Of a DNA stretch of 64,000 nucleotides, positions 43,274 to 54,342 are shown piece after piece. The stretch's first letter is position 1, and each line of letters opens with the position of its first letter. This stretch comes from Caldinitratiruptor microaerophilus. Its GTDB lineage: Bacteria; Bacillota; Sulfobacillia; Symbiobacteriales; ZC4RG38. The notes below the pieces were generated by a model. That model worked only from the letters and a program-made list of their open reading frames with translations, ran no database searches and had not been told where the DNA came from. The stretch is from positions 2,604,001 through 2,668,000 of the forward strand of contig NZ_AP025628.1 of assembly GCF_025999835.1 (NCBI RefSeq). Reading direction: 5' to 3'. Both the position numbers and the translations under genes were made by a program.

Positions 43274-43981
43274 TCAGAGCAGAACGCCCGGGCCGTACCG
43301 TTCCCGGAGGCTGACGAATTGCCGATCGCCGATCACGATGTGGTCCAGGACCTCGATCCCCATGATCCGGCCCACCTCCGCCAGGCGGCGGGTCACCTCC
43401 CTGTCCTCGGGACTGGGCGTGGGATCGCCGCTGGGGTGGTTGTGGACCAGGATGACCGAGTGGGCGCTGCGGCGGATGGGTCCCTTGAACACCTCGCGGG
43501 GGTGGACGACGGACGTGCTCAGGCTGCCGACGGACACCGTCTCGACGCCCAGGACGCGCCCCCGCACGTCCAGCAGGACCACCCGGAACTCCTCCCGGTC
43601 CAGGCGGCGCATCTCCTCCATGAGCAGCGCCGCGACCTCGGCGGCCGTCCGCACGCTCGGCCGCGCCGCCCGGGCCCGCCACAGGCGCGTCCCCAGCTCC
43701 ACGGCCGCCTTCAGGCGGGCGATCTTGGCCGGGCCGAGCCCTGCCACGCGCCGGAGTTCCTCCGCCGGAGCCTCGGCGAGGTAGTCGAGCGGGTGCCCGC
43801 CCCCCTCGCCCAGGAGAAGCAGTTCCTGCGCCACCTCCACCGCCGTGACCCCCGGCCGGCCCGAGTCGAGGAGCACCGCCAGGAGCTCGGCGTCGGTCAG
43901 CGCCCGGGGCCCCTGCGCCAGCAGGCGCTCCCGGGGACGCTCGGAGGGCGGCAGCGACTTCAGGGTCACGCCCTTCCGCAA
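43274..43981 (-). CDS. radC: RadC/DUF2466 JAB-domain protein
   Basis: 235 residues. An N-terminal helix-hairpin-helix domain ([36 protein letters not shown]) is followed by a JAMM domain: Glu in [12 protein letters not shown], then [20 protein letters not shown]. The family name RadC is historic; a DNA-repair role is doubtful. TTG at 43981 has GGGAGGGA 8 nt upstream. Confidence 0.93.
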   Translation of the reverse strand: MRKGVTLKSLPPSERPRERLLAQGPRALTDAELLAVLLDSGRPGVTAVEVAQELLLLGEGGGHPLDYLAEAPAEELRRVAGLGPAKIARLKAAVELGTRLWRARAARPSVRTAAEVAALLMEEMRRLDREEFRVVLLDVRGRVLGVETVSVGSLSTSVVHPREVFKGPIRRSAHSVILVHNHPSGDPTPSPEDREVTRRLAEVGRIMGIEVLDHIVIGDRQFVSLRERYGPGVLL

Positions 43982-44027
43982 GGGGAGTGTCCCTCCCGGG
44001 GGGCCACCGCCCCCCGCGGCCGCCCAC

Positions 44028-44603
44028 CTACAGCACGGTCAAGCCGAACTCCTCCAGAAGGCGGGCGACGCGGCCGAGAGGCAGCCCGACTACATTATAG
44101 TAACACCCGAAAATACGCTCGACCAGCAGGGCTCCGAGCCCCTGCACGGCATAGGCCCCGGCCTTGTCAAGCGGCTCCCCGCTGCGGACGTACCACTCCA
44201 CCTGGGCGCGCGTCAGAGGCCGCATCCAGACCGTGGTCTCCTCGTGTTCCACCCGTTTCCTCCCGCCCGGGGCGACCAGGGCCACGCCGGTGATCACGAC
44301 GTGGGACCGGCCCTGGAGCCGCTCGAGCATGCGCACCGCTTCGGCCTCGTCCCGTGGCTTGCCCAGCACGGCCCCATCCAGGACGACGATCGTGTCGGCC
44401 CCGAGGACCAGGGCGTCCGGTTCCCGGGCCGCCACGGCCTCCGCCTTGCGCAGGGCCAGCGCGCGGGCGAGGTCCGCTGGCTCGCGGGTCCCGTCCCCCG
44501 GGTCTTCCGGCACACCGGAGGGCACCACCTCGAACGACAGGCCGACCTGCTCGAGCAGGCTCACCCGCCGGGGCGATGCCGATGCCAGAACGAGACGCGT
44601 CAC
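44028..44603 (-). CDS. maf: Maf nucleotide pyrophosphatase
   Basis: 191 residues. Typical LVLASASPRRVSLLEQVGLSFEVV start, ADTIVVLDGAVLGKPRDEAEAVRMLERLQGRSHVVITGVAL in the middle, and GAYAVQGLGALLVERIFGCYYNVVGLPL near the end. Maf proteins hydrolyse dTTP/UTP-type or modified nucleoside triphosphates and are linked to septum control; the maf-radC-mreB order is classical. Confidence 0.95.
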   Translation of the reverse strand: MTRLVLASASPRRVSLLEQVGLSFEVVPSGVPEDPGDGTREPADLARALALRKAEAVAAREPDALVLGADTIVVLDGAVLGKPRDEAEAVRMLERLQGRSHVVITGVALVAPGGRKRVEHEETTVWMRPLTRAQVEWYVRSGEPLDKAGAYAVQGLGALLVERIFGCYYNVVGLPLGRVARLLEEFGLTVL

Positions 44604-44626
44604 CTATACCCCTTTCCGATCGGACG

Positions 44627-44848
44627 TCAGCTTCGCAGAGCCCAGACCAGCGCCAGGGCGAGTCCGACGGCCCCTGCGACCGAGATCCTGAGCTGCAGCT
44701 CGAACGAGAAGCCCGCGACCGCCAGGAGCAGGCGCCCCAGGTCGTACGAAACGTGCAGGAACGGGACCGGCAGGGCCTGTCCCACCACGTTCCCCACGAC
44801 CGCTCCCGCGACGCCGACAACCAACACCAGACCGAGCGAGCGACGCAC
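44627..44848 (-). CDS. DUF4321 membrane protein
   Basis: 73 residues with two membrane segments (LVLVVGVAGAVVGNVVG and LRISVAGAVGLALALVWAL) around LPVPFLHVSYDLGRLLLAVAGFSFEL, the DUF4321 pattern. GTG at 44848 after GGAGGAGG. DUF4321 genes regularly sit just before maf in Bacillota; function unknown. First gene of the shape/division operon. Confidence 0.85.
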   Translation of the reverse strand: MRRSLGLVLVVGVAGAVVGNVVGQALPVPFLHVSYDLGRLLLAVAGFSFELQLRISVAGAVGLALALVWALRS

Positions 44849-44998
44849 TCCGGGCCTCCTCCGGGTACCGCCAGCGGGCGGCGCCCACGGGTTTCGCTTG
44901 CGATGCTGGTGAGATTCGTGGCCGGGGCCAAGATCTCCTGGCGGCGGCCACCCGCGCGGACGGCACTTGAAGGACCGGGGCGTGCACCACTTTTTTCT

Positions 44999-45027
44999 AT
45001 TTTACCCAGGCTACGGCCAGAATGCAA
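44999..45027 (-). promoter_or_regulatory. Promoter of the DUF4321-maf-radC-mre-min-rodA operon
   Basis: On the minus strand TTGCAT (45027-45022), 17 bp, TAAAAT (45004-44999), in the only AT-rich patch of the gap. The leader to the DUF4321 GTG is about 145 nt. Confidence 0.65.
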
Positions 45028-45029
45028 CA

Positions 45030-45048
45030 GGGGCCCCCGGCGGGCCCC
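45030..45048 (-). terminator. Terminator after the SPOR-domain gene
   Basis: GGGGCCC (45030-45036) and GGGCCCC (45042-45048) form a 7-bp stem about 35 nt after the stop of the SPOR gene and just upstream of the next promoter. Confidence 0.5.
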
Positions 45049-45081
45049 CGTGCAGGGACGTGGCGGCGCCGGACCCGGCGG

Positions 45082-45921
45082 CTACGCGCCGGACGTCCAG
45101 CTCCGGAACTGCTCCACCAGGGCCAGGTAGCCCGACATGGCGGCGCGGTACTGGTCCTCCCCGCCCCCCTGAGCGAGCACGCCGATCTGGCCGCCGTTCT
45201 GCACGGCCTTTTCGACCATGGCCACGAGGCTCCCGACGACGGGGTCGGACGTGTGCGGGCGCAGTTCGTCGGCCACGCCCTGCAACTGGCTCGTGTACTG
45301 AGTGAGGCGATCGGCGCCGGTGGCCTGGCCGGTGGCGTACCGGTCCCACCACGCCGCGGCTTCGTGGAGGTATCCGCTCAGCAGGCCGAGGCCCTTGTCG
45401 AACGCAGCCTGGGCAGCGGCGTTCTGCGGGCGCACGGCAGGCTCGGCGGCGATCGACACCGGATTGGCGTACAGGGACAGCTTGGTCGGTCCGCGGTACG
45501 CCGACTCCGCCTCCGCCTTGGCCGCCATGGCACCGTCCCGGCTCCCGTAGGCGCCGACCACGACCTTGTACCACTCACCGGCGTGGGACACGGCAGCGGG
45601 GAGGCCGTTCTGCTCCAGATCCGCCGCGGCCCGGCGCGCCGCCTCGGGTGACTTCAGGGCGTGTGCCTGGAGGAAGTAGACCGTGAGCGGCCGCCGGGAC
45701 GTGTCCAGCGGCGCCTGCGCGGACGGCATCCCGGCCATCTCCCCGCCACCCGGAGACCCGGCCGGGTTGGTCCCGCTGCTGGCCGGCTCCTGGCTGGCCC
45801 ACCGGTCGCTCAGCCAGTTCCCGAGCCACCACGCGCCGGCCAGGGCGAGGACAGTGACGATGACGAAACCGCCGCCCCACCGGTCCTTCCACCTGCTGTC
45901 CGACCGGCCAAATCGCTGCAT
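45082..45921 (-). CDS. SPOR-domain membrane protein
   Basis: 279 residues. One N-terminal membrane segment (VIVTVLALAGAWWLGNWL), a short linker, then a SPOR domain (RPLTVYFLQAHALKSPEAARRAAADLEQNGLPAAVS, YKVVVGAYGSRDGAMAAKAE) that binds denuded septal peptidoglycan. The C-terminal 110 residues are helical and unfamiliar (DRYATGQATGADRLTQYTSQ). It may be a division- or spore-cortex-associated factor. Confidence 0.85.
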   Translation of the reverse strand: MQRFGRSDSRWKDRWGGGFVIVTVLALAGAWWLGNWLSDRWASQEPASSGTNPAGSPGGGEMAGMPSAQAPLDTSRRPLTVYFLQAHALKSPEAARRAAADLEQNGLPAAVSHAGEWYKVVVGAYGSRDGAMAAKAEAESAYRGPTKLSLYANPVSIAAEPAVRPQNAAAQAAFDKGLGLLSGYLHEAAAWWDRYATGQATGADRLTQYTSQLQGVADELRPHTSDPVVGSLVAMVEKAVQNGGQIGVLAQGGGEDQYRAAMSGYLALVEQFRSWTSGA

Positions 45922-46055
45922 CCCTCTCCCCTCCTGTCCGGCACGGCGGCCGGGGTCGCTCCGGCCCCCGTCCTCATGGTCTGCCGGGAGGGCGGCGTGC
46001 AGGTTCGTCCGCCCCGTCCCACAAATGCGTATGACCCACGCTCGCCGCTCATGCT

Positions 46056-46680
46056 GTTGTGAGTGGTGCGTTGCGCGTGGTGAGGGCGCACGCCGTGGGT
46101 GAACACGCGCGGACCTGGGAGGTTCGGAGCAGGGGATTCTCTCTCCGGCGCCGCCCGGAAGGCGAGCAGACCATGCTCCGGCCGGGGGTTGCAGCCGTAT
46201 GTTGCCAGAGATGGTATAGTCTCCCTCAAAGAGTCAGCCGATGCGAGTCTGCCGGGACGCCAGACCCGCATTTCTTGCGCCTCACGACCCGACCAAGATT
46301 GACATAATGCCTGATCCGGAGACGCGCTGGCCTGTCCGGGTCGACACAAGATGCATTTCCGGTGCACCGATTGCCTCACGTACCATCAGGCGGAACGGGG
46401 TCTCGCTCCGCAAACCGAAGATGTCCGACGCCGTGTTGGGGCAGGGACGGCCCGGCCGCGCCCCGGGGTCCGCCAGCGGGACGGGCCGGCCGGGTCCCGT
46501 GGCCGGATGACGCGCCCCTCCTGCGCTCTGTCCCCGACCCGCGACCCCTGCTTCCTCCAGGCGCACCCGGGTGGGGCCCCTCACGCCGGAGCACGGGTGG
46601 ACCCGAGGCCCGCGCGTGTTCACCCACACCGTGCGCGCTCACAACTCACAACTCACTACTCACTACTCACAACTGATAAC
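46056..46680. repeat. Heptad-bounded intergenic element, long copy
   Basis: The left array (46056-46083) reads GTTGTGA, GTGGTGC, GTTGCGC, GTGGTGA on the plus strand. The right array (46639-46680) is six units, reading on the minus strand GTTATCA, GTTGTGA, GTAGTGA, GTAGTGA, GTTGTGA, GTTGTGA. Inside the arrays, an 18-bp perfect inverted repeat lies at 46095-46112 and 46610-46627. The 500-bp core is less GC-rich and has no recognised gene. The element fills the gap between folC and the SPOR gene and probably holds the SPOR promoter. Confidence 0.8.
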
Positions 46681-47933
46681 GCGTGCGCCCTCGCCGGCCC
46701 CACGAGGTACAGCGAGCCCGTGATCACCACGGCACCGTCCGGTCCGGCCAGAAGGGCCGCCCGGTCGACAGCCCGCTCGAGTTCCGGCTCGACGGTGACC
46801 GGCACGCCGTAGGGGAGGACGTACCGGGCCAGCTCGTCCGCCGCCAGGGCGCGCCGCACGCTGCGGGGCGCGGTCGCCACGACGGCCCGGGCGCCCGGGA
46901 CCAGGGCATCGAGGAGCGGGCGGAGCTGCTTGTCGGCCAGGACGCCGAGGACCAGGACCCTGGGACGCTCGGGCAGGAGGCCGTCCAGCGCCTGGCGCAG
47001 CGCGCGGGCGCCGGCCGGGTTGTGGGCGCCGTCGGCGAGGACCAGGGGCTCCTCCCGGAGCACCTCGAGCCGGCCGGGCCACTCTGCGGTGCGAAGCCCC
47101 GCCCGCAGGGCAGCCTCGTCCACCCCGCACAGGCGGAGCACGGCGGCCGCCACTGCCGCGTTGCGCAGCTGGTACCTGCCCGCCAGCCGGAGCTCCAGGC
47201 CCGGAAGGCCCGGCAGGTCGAACCGCTGGCCGTACAGGTCCCCGCCGCGCGGGAGGGCAGGCGGGGCCAGGACCAGCGGCGCCCCCACCCGGGCCGCCTC
47301 GCGGCGCAAGACCCAGAGCGCGCCGGGATCGTCGGCGCCGGTCACGCACGGGACGCCGGGCCGGAGGATCCCCGCCTTGTCCCAGGCGATCCGCTCCCGG
47401 GTGGGGCCGAGGACCCGGACGTGATCGAGGTCGACGTTGGTGATGCAGGTGACGGCCGGGCGGGCGACCACGTTGGTCGCGTCGTAGCGGCCGCCGAGCC
47501 CCACCTCCAGCACCACCCAGTCGACCTGCCGGCGGGCAAAGTGCAGGAAGGCGACGGCGGTCGACACCTCGAACTCCGTGGGCTGCTCGAAGCCCTCCCG
47601 CACCATGGCCTCCACGTGGGGCCGGACCTCGGCCACCAGTTGGGCGACGTCCTCGTCGGGAAGGGGGGCGCCGTCGACCTGGATGCGCTCGTTCCAGCGC
47701 TCCAGGTGGGGCGAGGTGTACAGCCCGACCCGGTACCCGGCCGCCCGCAGGCCCGCCGCGACCATGGCGCACACGGATCCCTTGCCGTTCGTGCCCGTCA
47801 CGTGAACGACCCGGCCCGGAGCGGGCAGCGGGTCGCCGAGCCGGCGGAGAAGCTCCCGCGTGCGCTCCAGGCCCGGTTTCATGCCGAAGCGGTAGAGGCC
47901 GTGGATGTAGGCGATGGCCTCCTCGTACGTGAT
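46656..47933 (-). CDS. folC: Folylpolyglutamate synthase / dihydrofolate synthase
   Basis: 425 residues from an ATC at 47933. Seen: FGMKPGLERTRELLRRLG, VVHVTGTNGKGSVCAMVAAGLRAAGYRVGLYTSPHL, VLEVGLGGRYDATN, ITNVDLDHVRVLG, and LVLADGAHNPAGARAL. It adds glutamate to folates. The family normally begins MxYEEAxxYIHGL; here that position is ATC with GGGGGGGAG upstream and no ATG, GTG or TTG in this frame near it. The first ATG (47882) would remove 17 conserved residues. The C-terminus (VVSSE) is encoded by the heptad repeat. Confidence 0.9.
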   Translation of the reverse strand: MTYEEAIAYIHGLYRFGMKPGLERTRELLRRLGDPLPAPGRVVHVTGTNGKGSVCAMVAAGLRAAGYRVGLYTSPHLERWNERIQVDGAPLPDEDVAQLVAEVRPHVEAMVREGFEQPTEFEVSTAVAFLHFARRQVDWVVLEVGLGGRYDATNVVARPAVTCITNVDLDHVRVLGPTRERIAWDKAGILRPGVPCVTGADDPGALWVLRREAARVGAPLVLAPPALPRGGDLYGQRFDLPGLPGLELRLAGRYQLRNAAVAAAVLRLCGVDEAALRAGLRTAEWPGRLEVLREEPLVLADGAHNPAGARALRQALDGLLPERPRVLVLGVLADKQLRPLLDALVPGARAVVATAPRSVRRALAADELARYVLPYGVPVTVEPELERAVDRAALLAGPDGAVVITGSLYLVGPARAHALSVVSSE

Positions 47934-47947
47934 GGGGTGCTCCCCCC

Positions 47948-50779
<2,832 letters not shown>

Positions 50780-50801
50780 GAAATCGAGGACCTCCTCTTG
50801 C

Positions 50802-51332
50802 TCAGGACGCCTGCCGGCCCGGGGCCAGGGCCGCCAGGACGACCTCGTCCACGTACTGGCCGCCCACGAAGAGCGCACGGCTCAGGCGGGCCTCCTCGAC
50901 GAGCCCGGCCTGCTTGTACGCCTCGACCAGGTCCGGCCGCGACGCCGGGACCCGCCCCTCGACGCGGTTGAGGTTCAGGTGGCGAAACGCCTGGCGCAGC
51001 GCCACGGACAGCGCGTCGGACTCGAGCCCCCGGCCCTGGAACTCGGGCTGGCCGACCATGACGTCCAGCCGGGCCCGCCGGTGGGGCCCCTCGGCCTCCG
51101 ACAGCCGGACCAGGCCCACGTGGCGCCCGTCCTGGGTGTCGATCGACCAGAGCCGCGTGCCCCGCTCCATGCCGCCACCCAGCCGGGTGAGCCACTTCTC
51201 CACCGCGCCGCGGGAGGGGACCGGCACGTCCGGCCCGAACCAGACCCGCTCGACGTCGCTCAGCCATCGCTGCACCCGCTCGGCGTCGGCCGGCTCGGCC
51301 GCCCGCAGCACCACTTTCTCCCCTGCCAGCAC
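50802..51332 (-). CDS. GNAT-family N-acetyltransferase
   Basis: 176 residues, RimJ/RimL type: VVLRAAEPADAERVQRWLSD start, HVGLVRLSEAEGPHRRARLDVMVGQPEFQGRGLESDAL with the acetyl-CoA loop, and NRVEGRVPASRPDLVEAYKQAGLVEEARL. The acetyl-CoA loop QGRGLE departs from the usual QxxGxG/A. The substrate cannot be told. Immediately upstream of valS on the same strand. Confidence 0.85.
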   Translation of the reverse strand: MLAGEKVVLRAAEPADAERVQRWLSDVERVWFGPDVPVPSRGAVEKWLTRLGGGMERGTRLWSIDTQDGRHVGLVRLSEAEGPHRRARLDVMVGQPEFQGRGLESDALSVALRQAFRHLNLNRVEGRVPASRPDLVEAYKQAGLVEEARLSRALFVGGQYVDEVVLAALAPGRQAS

Positions 51333-51351
51333 GTCGCGCCCCCCTTGCCGC

Positions 51352-51651
51352 TCAGTGCCGGGACCCCCACTCCATCATGGCCTCGAGGATCCCCCCGAGG
51401 CTGCGCCCCTTCTCCGTGAGCGAGTATTCCACCCGGGGCGGGATCTCAGGGAAGACCTGGCGGTGGACCACCCCACCTTCCTCCAACTCCTTGAGACGCT
51501 CCGAGAGGGTCTTGGGGCTGATCCCCTCCAGCGAGTTCAGGAGTTCGCCGAAGCGCCGCGTGCCCGCCATCAGGTCCCGCAGGATCAGGACGGTCCACTT
51601 CTTGCCGATCACGCTGAGCGTCTTCTCGATCGGGCAGTCACGGGCAGCCAC
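51352..51651 (-). CDS. HxlR-family transcriptional regulator
   Basis: 99 residues with the HxlR winged helix: Cys6 in RDCPIEKTLSVIGKKWTVLILRDLMAGTRRFGELLNSLEGISPKTLSERLKELEEGGVV, then EYSLTEKGRSL. Cys6 at this position is the redox/electrophile-sensing cysteine of several HxlR proteins such as HypR. GTG at 51651 after GAGGTGAAAG. Confidence 0.92.
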   Translation of the reverse strand: MAARDCPIEKTLSVIGKKWTVLILRDLMAGTRRFGELLNSLEGISPKTLSERLKELEEGGVVHRQVFPEIPPRVEYSLTEKGRSLGGILEAMMEWGSRH

Positions 51652-51727
51652 CGGCTTTCACCTCGCTGCTATTCCTTTGGAAAGTGACTTCCGCTGCCGA
51701 ACAGTGTACCAGCGGCTGGCGCCGGCG

Positions 51728-52543
51728 TCAACTCCGTTCCAGGAGTGCCTCCTTGCGGAGCGGGATCCCGCACCGGTGGCAGTAGTACGCGCCGGTGAGC
51801 ACGGGCGTACCGCACGCCGGGCAGGGGTCCCCGAAGGCAGGACCGTCCGGCTCCGACGGGGGCCGGGACTCGCGGACGGCGGCCTCGAGCTGCCGCGCGC
51901 CCCGCACGAAGAAGAACCCCATCAGGGGAACCAGGAGGTAGAAGAGGGCCTCGACATCGGTGTGCAGGGCCAGGAGGTCGTAGGCGCCGTGCATGGCGAC
52001 CGGCACGGCCAGGGCCAGCACCCACGCCCGGAGGCGGGCGCGGACGGCGGTGGCGAAGCGGGCCCGGCCGAGGTAGTACCCCATGGCGATGCCGAAGAGC
52101 GCGTGGCCCGGGACCGCCAGGAAGGCGCGGGCCCACGCCGTGGCGAAGCCGCCGGTGAAGACGAACACGAGGTTCTCCAGCGTGGCGAACCCGAGCGACA
52201 GCGCCGAGGCGTACACGATGCCGTCGTAGGGCTCGCTCAGGTTGGGGCTGCGGTAGACCGTCACCAGGACGCCGGCGAACTTGAAGAACTCCTCGGTCAA
52301 GCCGGCACTGACGAAGGCCTGCCACATGACAGCCCACACGCCGGTCAGGCCCAGGCGGGCGCGGATGGGCTCCAGGACCAGGAAGTTCACCGCGAGCACC
52401 GGCACCGCCACGAGCGCGCCGGCGAGGAAGGTCCGCGCGATCACCCGGGGAGGCTCCCGCTCGTGCGGGTCACGAAAGTAGAGGTAGAGCAGGATCGCCA
52501 CCCCGGGGGCGAGGGCGAGCGCCAGGAGCTTGAGGTAGGCCAC
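51728..52543 (-). CDS. prsW: PrsW-like intramembrane protease with C-terminal zinc ribbon
   Basis: 271 residues, about eight membrane segments. Conserved PrsW/CPBP motifs: SAGLTEEFFKFAGVL (Glu-Glu), LGFATLENLVFV, PGHALFGIAMGYYLG and VAMHGAYDLL. PrsW starts the cleavage of the RsiW anti-sigma factor in Bacillus and is also needed in spore germination of some clostridia. A double CxxC ribbon (CPACGTPVLTGAYYCHRCG) at the end is an addition not found in the Bacillus protein. GTG at 52543 after GGAGGGA. Confidence 0.85.
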   Translation of the reverse strand: MAYLKLLALALAPGVAILLYLYFRDPHEREPPRVIARTFLAGALVAVPVLAVNFLVLEPIRARLGLTGVWAVMWQAFVSAGLTEEFFKFAGVLVTVYRSPNLSEPYDGIVYASALSLGFATLENLVFVFTGGFATAWARAFLAVPGHALFGIAMGYYLGRARFATAVRARLRAWVLALAVPVAMHGAYDLLALHTDVEALFYLLVPLMGFFFVRGARQLEAAVRESRPPSEPDGPAFGDPCPACGTPVLTGAYYCHRCGIPLRKEALLERS

Positions 52544-52585
52544 GTCCGATCCCTCCGCGTCCCTGGCACTCTTCCATGCGGGTCC

Positions 52586-53209
52586 TCAGTGCTCCTGCCG
52601 CTCCGTCCCCGGGTCCTCCCCGGCGAGCTGCAGGAAGCGGTGCCGGCTCAGGCTCATGAGGAGGATCTCGCCCGGATCGTCCCTGCGGGCGGCCGGAGAG
52701 AGCACGCCGACCGGGACGAACCCGAGGCTCCGGTACAGCCGTACGGCCCGGGTGTTGTGGCGGTACACCCGGAGGTAGACCGTCCGGAAGCGCCAGCGGC
52801 TGAACGCCAGGCGAAGGAAGGTGAGCAGGGCGTCGCGCCCGTAGCCGGCGCCGCGATACGCCCGGTCGCCGATCAGGACCCGGAGTTCCCCGGCGTGGGT
52901 TCGCCAGTCGATCCGGTCGAGCTCCACCTCGCCGATGAGCTTCCCGTCCAGGGTTTCGATGCCGAGCGCCCGGAGCCGCCGGTCGGTGAGAACCCGGCGG
53001 TACCACGTCTCGACATCCCCGTCGAGGCCCGCGAACTTGTGCCCCATGAGCGCGGTGATCTCGTCGTCGCGGTCCCACTGGGCCAGCCGGGGGAGGTCGG
53101 AGCGCAGGACGGGGCGCAGGAGCGTCTTCTCGCCGGTGAGGGGCGTCTCCGCGTACTTCGCCAGGTACCGGGCTGCCGCCTTGGCCAGAACCCCGTTCTG
53201 TGATCTCAT
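52586..53209 (-). CDS. GNAT-family N-acetyltransferase
   Basis: 207 residues from ATG 53209 (GAGGACAGG upstream). LRPVLRSDLPRLAQWDRDDE start, GELRVLIGDRAYRGAGYGRDALLTFLRLAF with the acetyl-CoA loop, and TVYLRVYRHNTRAVRLYRSLGFVPVG. Resembles spermidine/antibiotic-type acetyltransferases; substrate unknown. About 42 nt upstream of prsW on the same strand. Confidence 0.88.
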   Translation of the reverse strand: MRSQNGVLAKAAARYLAKYAETPLTGEKTLLRPVLRSDLPRLAQWDRDDEITALMGHKFAGLDGDVETWYRRVLTDRRLRALGIETLDGKLIGEVELDRIDWRTHAGELRVLIGDRAYRGAGYGRDALLTFLRLAFSRWRFRTVYLRVYRHNTRAVRLYRSLGFVPVGVLSPAARRDDPGEILLMSLSRHRFLQLAGEDPGTERQEH

Positions 53210-53387
53210 GGCCTGTCCTCGCGCGCATGAAATAGGCACGTGTCGACAAGACACGTGGCGAACATCCCGGGGATTCGACGGCCCTTCGCGGGGGTCCTTC
53301 AGGGAATTCGAGGGCGCCGCTGGTCGCCGCAGGAAACGGACGCTACAATGGCCCCGTGGCAATCGTCCGGATCACGGAGGATCTCGG

Positions 53388-54311
53388 TTGGCACTCCGAT
53401 CGTGGCAAGCCGATCTGCTCCTGCTGCTGGTCACCGCCATCTGGGGCTGGACGTTCCCCGTGGTGGAGTCGGCCACCCGCTGGGTGCACGTCTTCCCGTT
53501 CCTCGCGCTGCGCTTCGACCTCGCGGCGGCCGTGCTCGCCGTCCTGGTGTGGCCGCGCCTTCGCCGGGCCCCCGCGGCGACGTGGGGAGCAGGGGCGCTC
53601 GTCGGCCTGTTCCTCTTCGGCGGGTACGCGCTCCAGACCTTCGGCATGGGCCTGAACCGCTCCCCGGCCAAGACGGGGTTCATCACGGGGCTGTCGGTCG
53701 TCCTGGTCCCCGTGCTGAGCCGGATGTGGCTGCGGCGCCCGGTCGCCGTCCAGGCGTGGGCGGGCGTGGCGCTGTCCACCGCCGGGCTGGCGCTCATGAC
53801 GCTGAACGGTCGGCTCGCGCCGCACGCCGGCGACCTCCTGGTGCTGGGCTCTGCGCTGGCCTTCGCACTGCACGTCACGGCCGTCGCCCGCTACGCCGGG
53901 GCGCACGATCCCGCGGCCCTCGCCGCGATCCAGGTCGGCACGGCGGCCCTGGCCGCCCACGCGAGCGCCGTCCTGACGGGCACCTGGCGGCCGCTGTCCA
54001 CCGTGGACGCCGCCGTGTGGCAGGCGATCGTGATCACCGGGCTGCTGGCCACCGCGCTGGCGTTCTGGCTGCAGAACACCCTGCAGCCCTTCACCACCCC
54101 GACCCACACGGCGCTCATCTTCGCCGCCGAACCGGTGTGGGCCGCGGCCTTCGCCTGGCTGCTCAGCGGGGAGACGCTCACCGGCCGGGCCTACGTCGGA
54201 GGCGCGCTGATCGTGCTCGGCATGATCCTGGCCGAGCTGTCATCGCTCCTCAAGCGGAAGCCGGCCTCCCGGGGGGAGGCGCGCGAGGCGGCCCGCCAGA
54301 GCACGCTCTGA
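53388..54311 (+). CDS. EamA-family (DMT) transporter
   Basis: 307 residues, ten membrane segments in two EamA halves (LLLLLVTAIWGWTFPVVES at the start; LATALAFWLQNTLQPFTTPTHTALIFAAEPVWAAAFAWL in the second half). TTG at 53388 is chosen because GGAGG lies 7 nt upstream. DMT transporters often export amino acids or metabolites; the substrate is unknown. TACAAT at 53344-53349 could be its -10. Confidence 0.9.
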   Translation: MALRSWQADLLLLLVTAIWGWTFPVVESATRWVHVFPFLALRFDLAAAVLAVLVWPRLRRAPAATWGAGALVGLFLFGGYALQTFGMGLNRSPAKTGFITGLSVVLVPVLSRMWLRRPVAVQAWAGVALSTAGLALMTLNGRLAPHAGDLLVLGSALAFALHVTAVARYAGAHDPAALAAIQVGTAALAAHASAVLTGTWRPLSTVDAAVWQAIVITGLLATALAFWLQNTLQPFTTPTHTALIFAAEPVWAAAFAWLLSGETLTGRAYVGGALIVLGMILAELSSLLKRKPASRGEAREAARQSTL

Positions 54312-54320
54312 CGGGCCGCC
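54287..54320. terminator. Bidirectional terminator between eamA and lon
   Basis: GGCGGCCCG (54287-54295) pairs with CGGGCCGCC (54312-54320), with an inner CAGAG/CTCTG stem and loop CACG. It overlaps the stop codon of the EamA gene and lies 23 nt past the lon stop. Confidence 0.75.
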
Positions 54321-54342
54321 TGTCTCACACGCCGTCCGCCGG

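Noticed and set aside
46241-46510. Possible small plus-strand gene in the core of the long heptad element
   Set aside because: Start lacks a ribosome binding site and the product has no domain; its end is low-complexity Gly/Arg/Pro.
50780-50801. T-box leader before valS
   Set aside because: Only 22 nt separate valS from the upstream GNAT gene and no T-box motif (GGGTGGNACCGCG) was seen there or further upstream.
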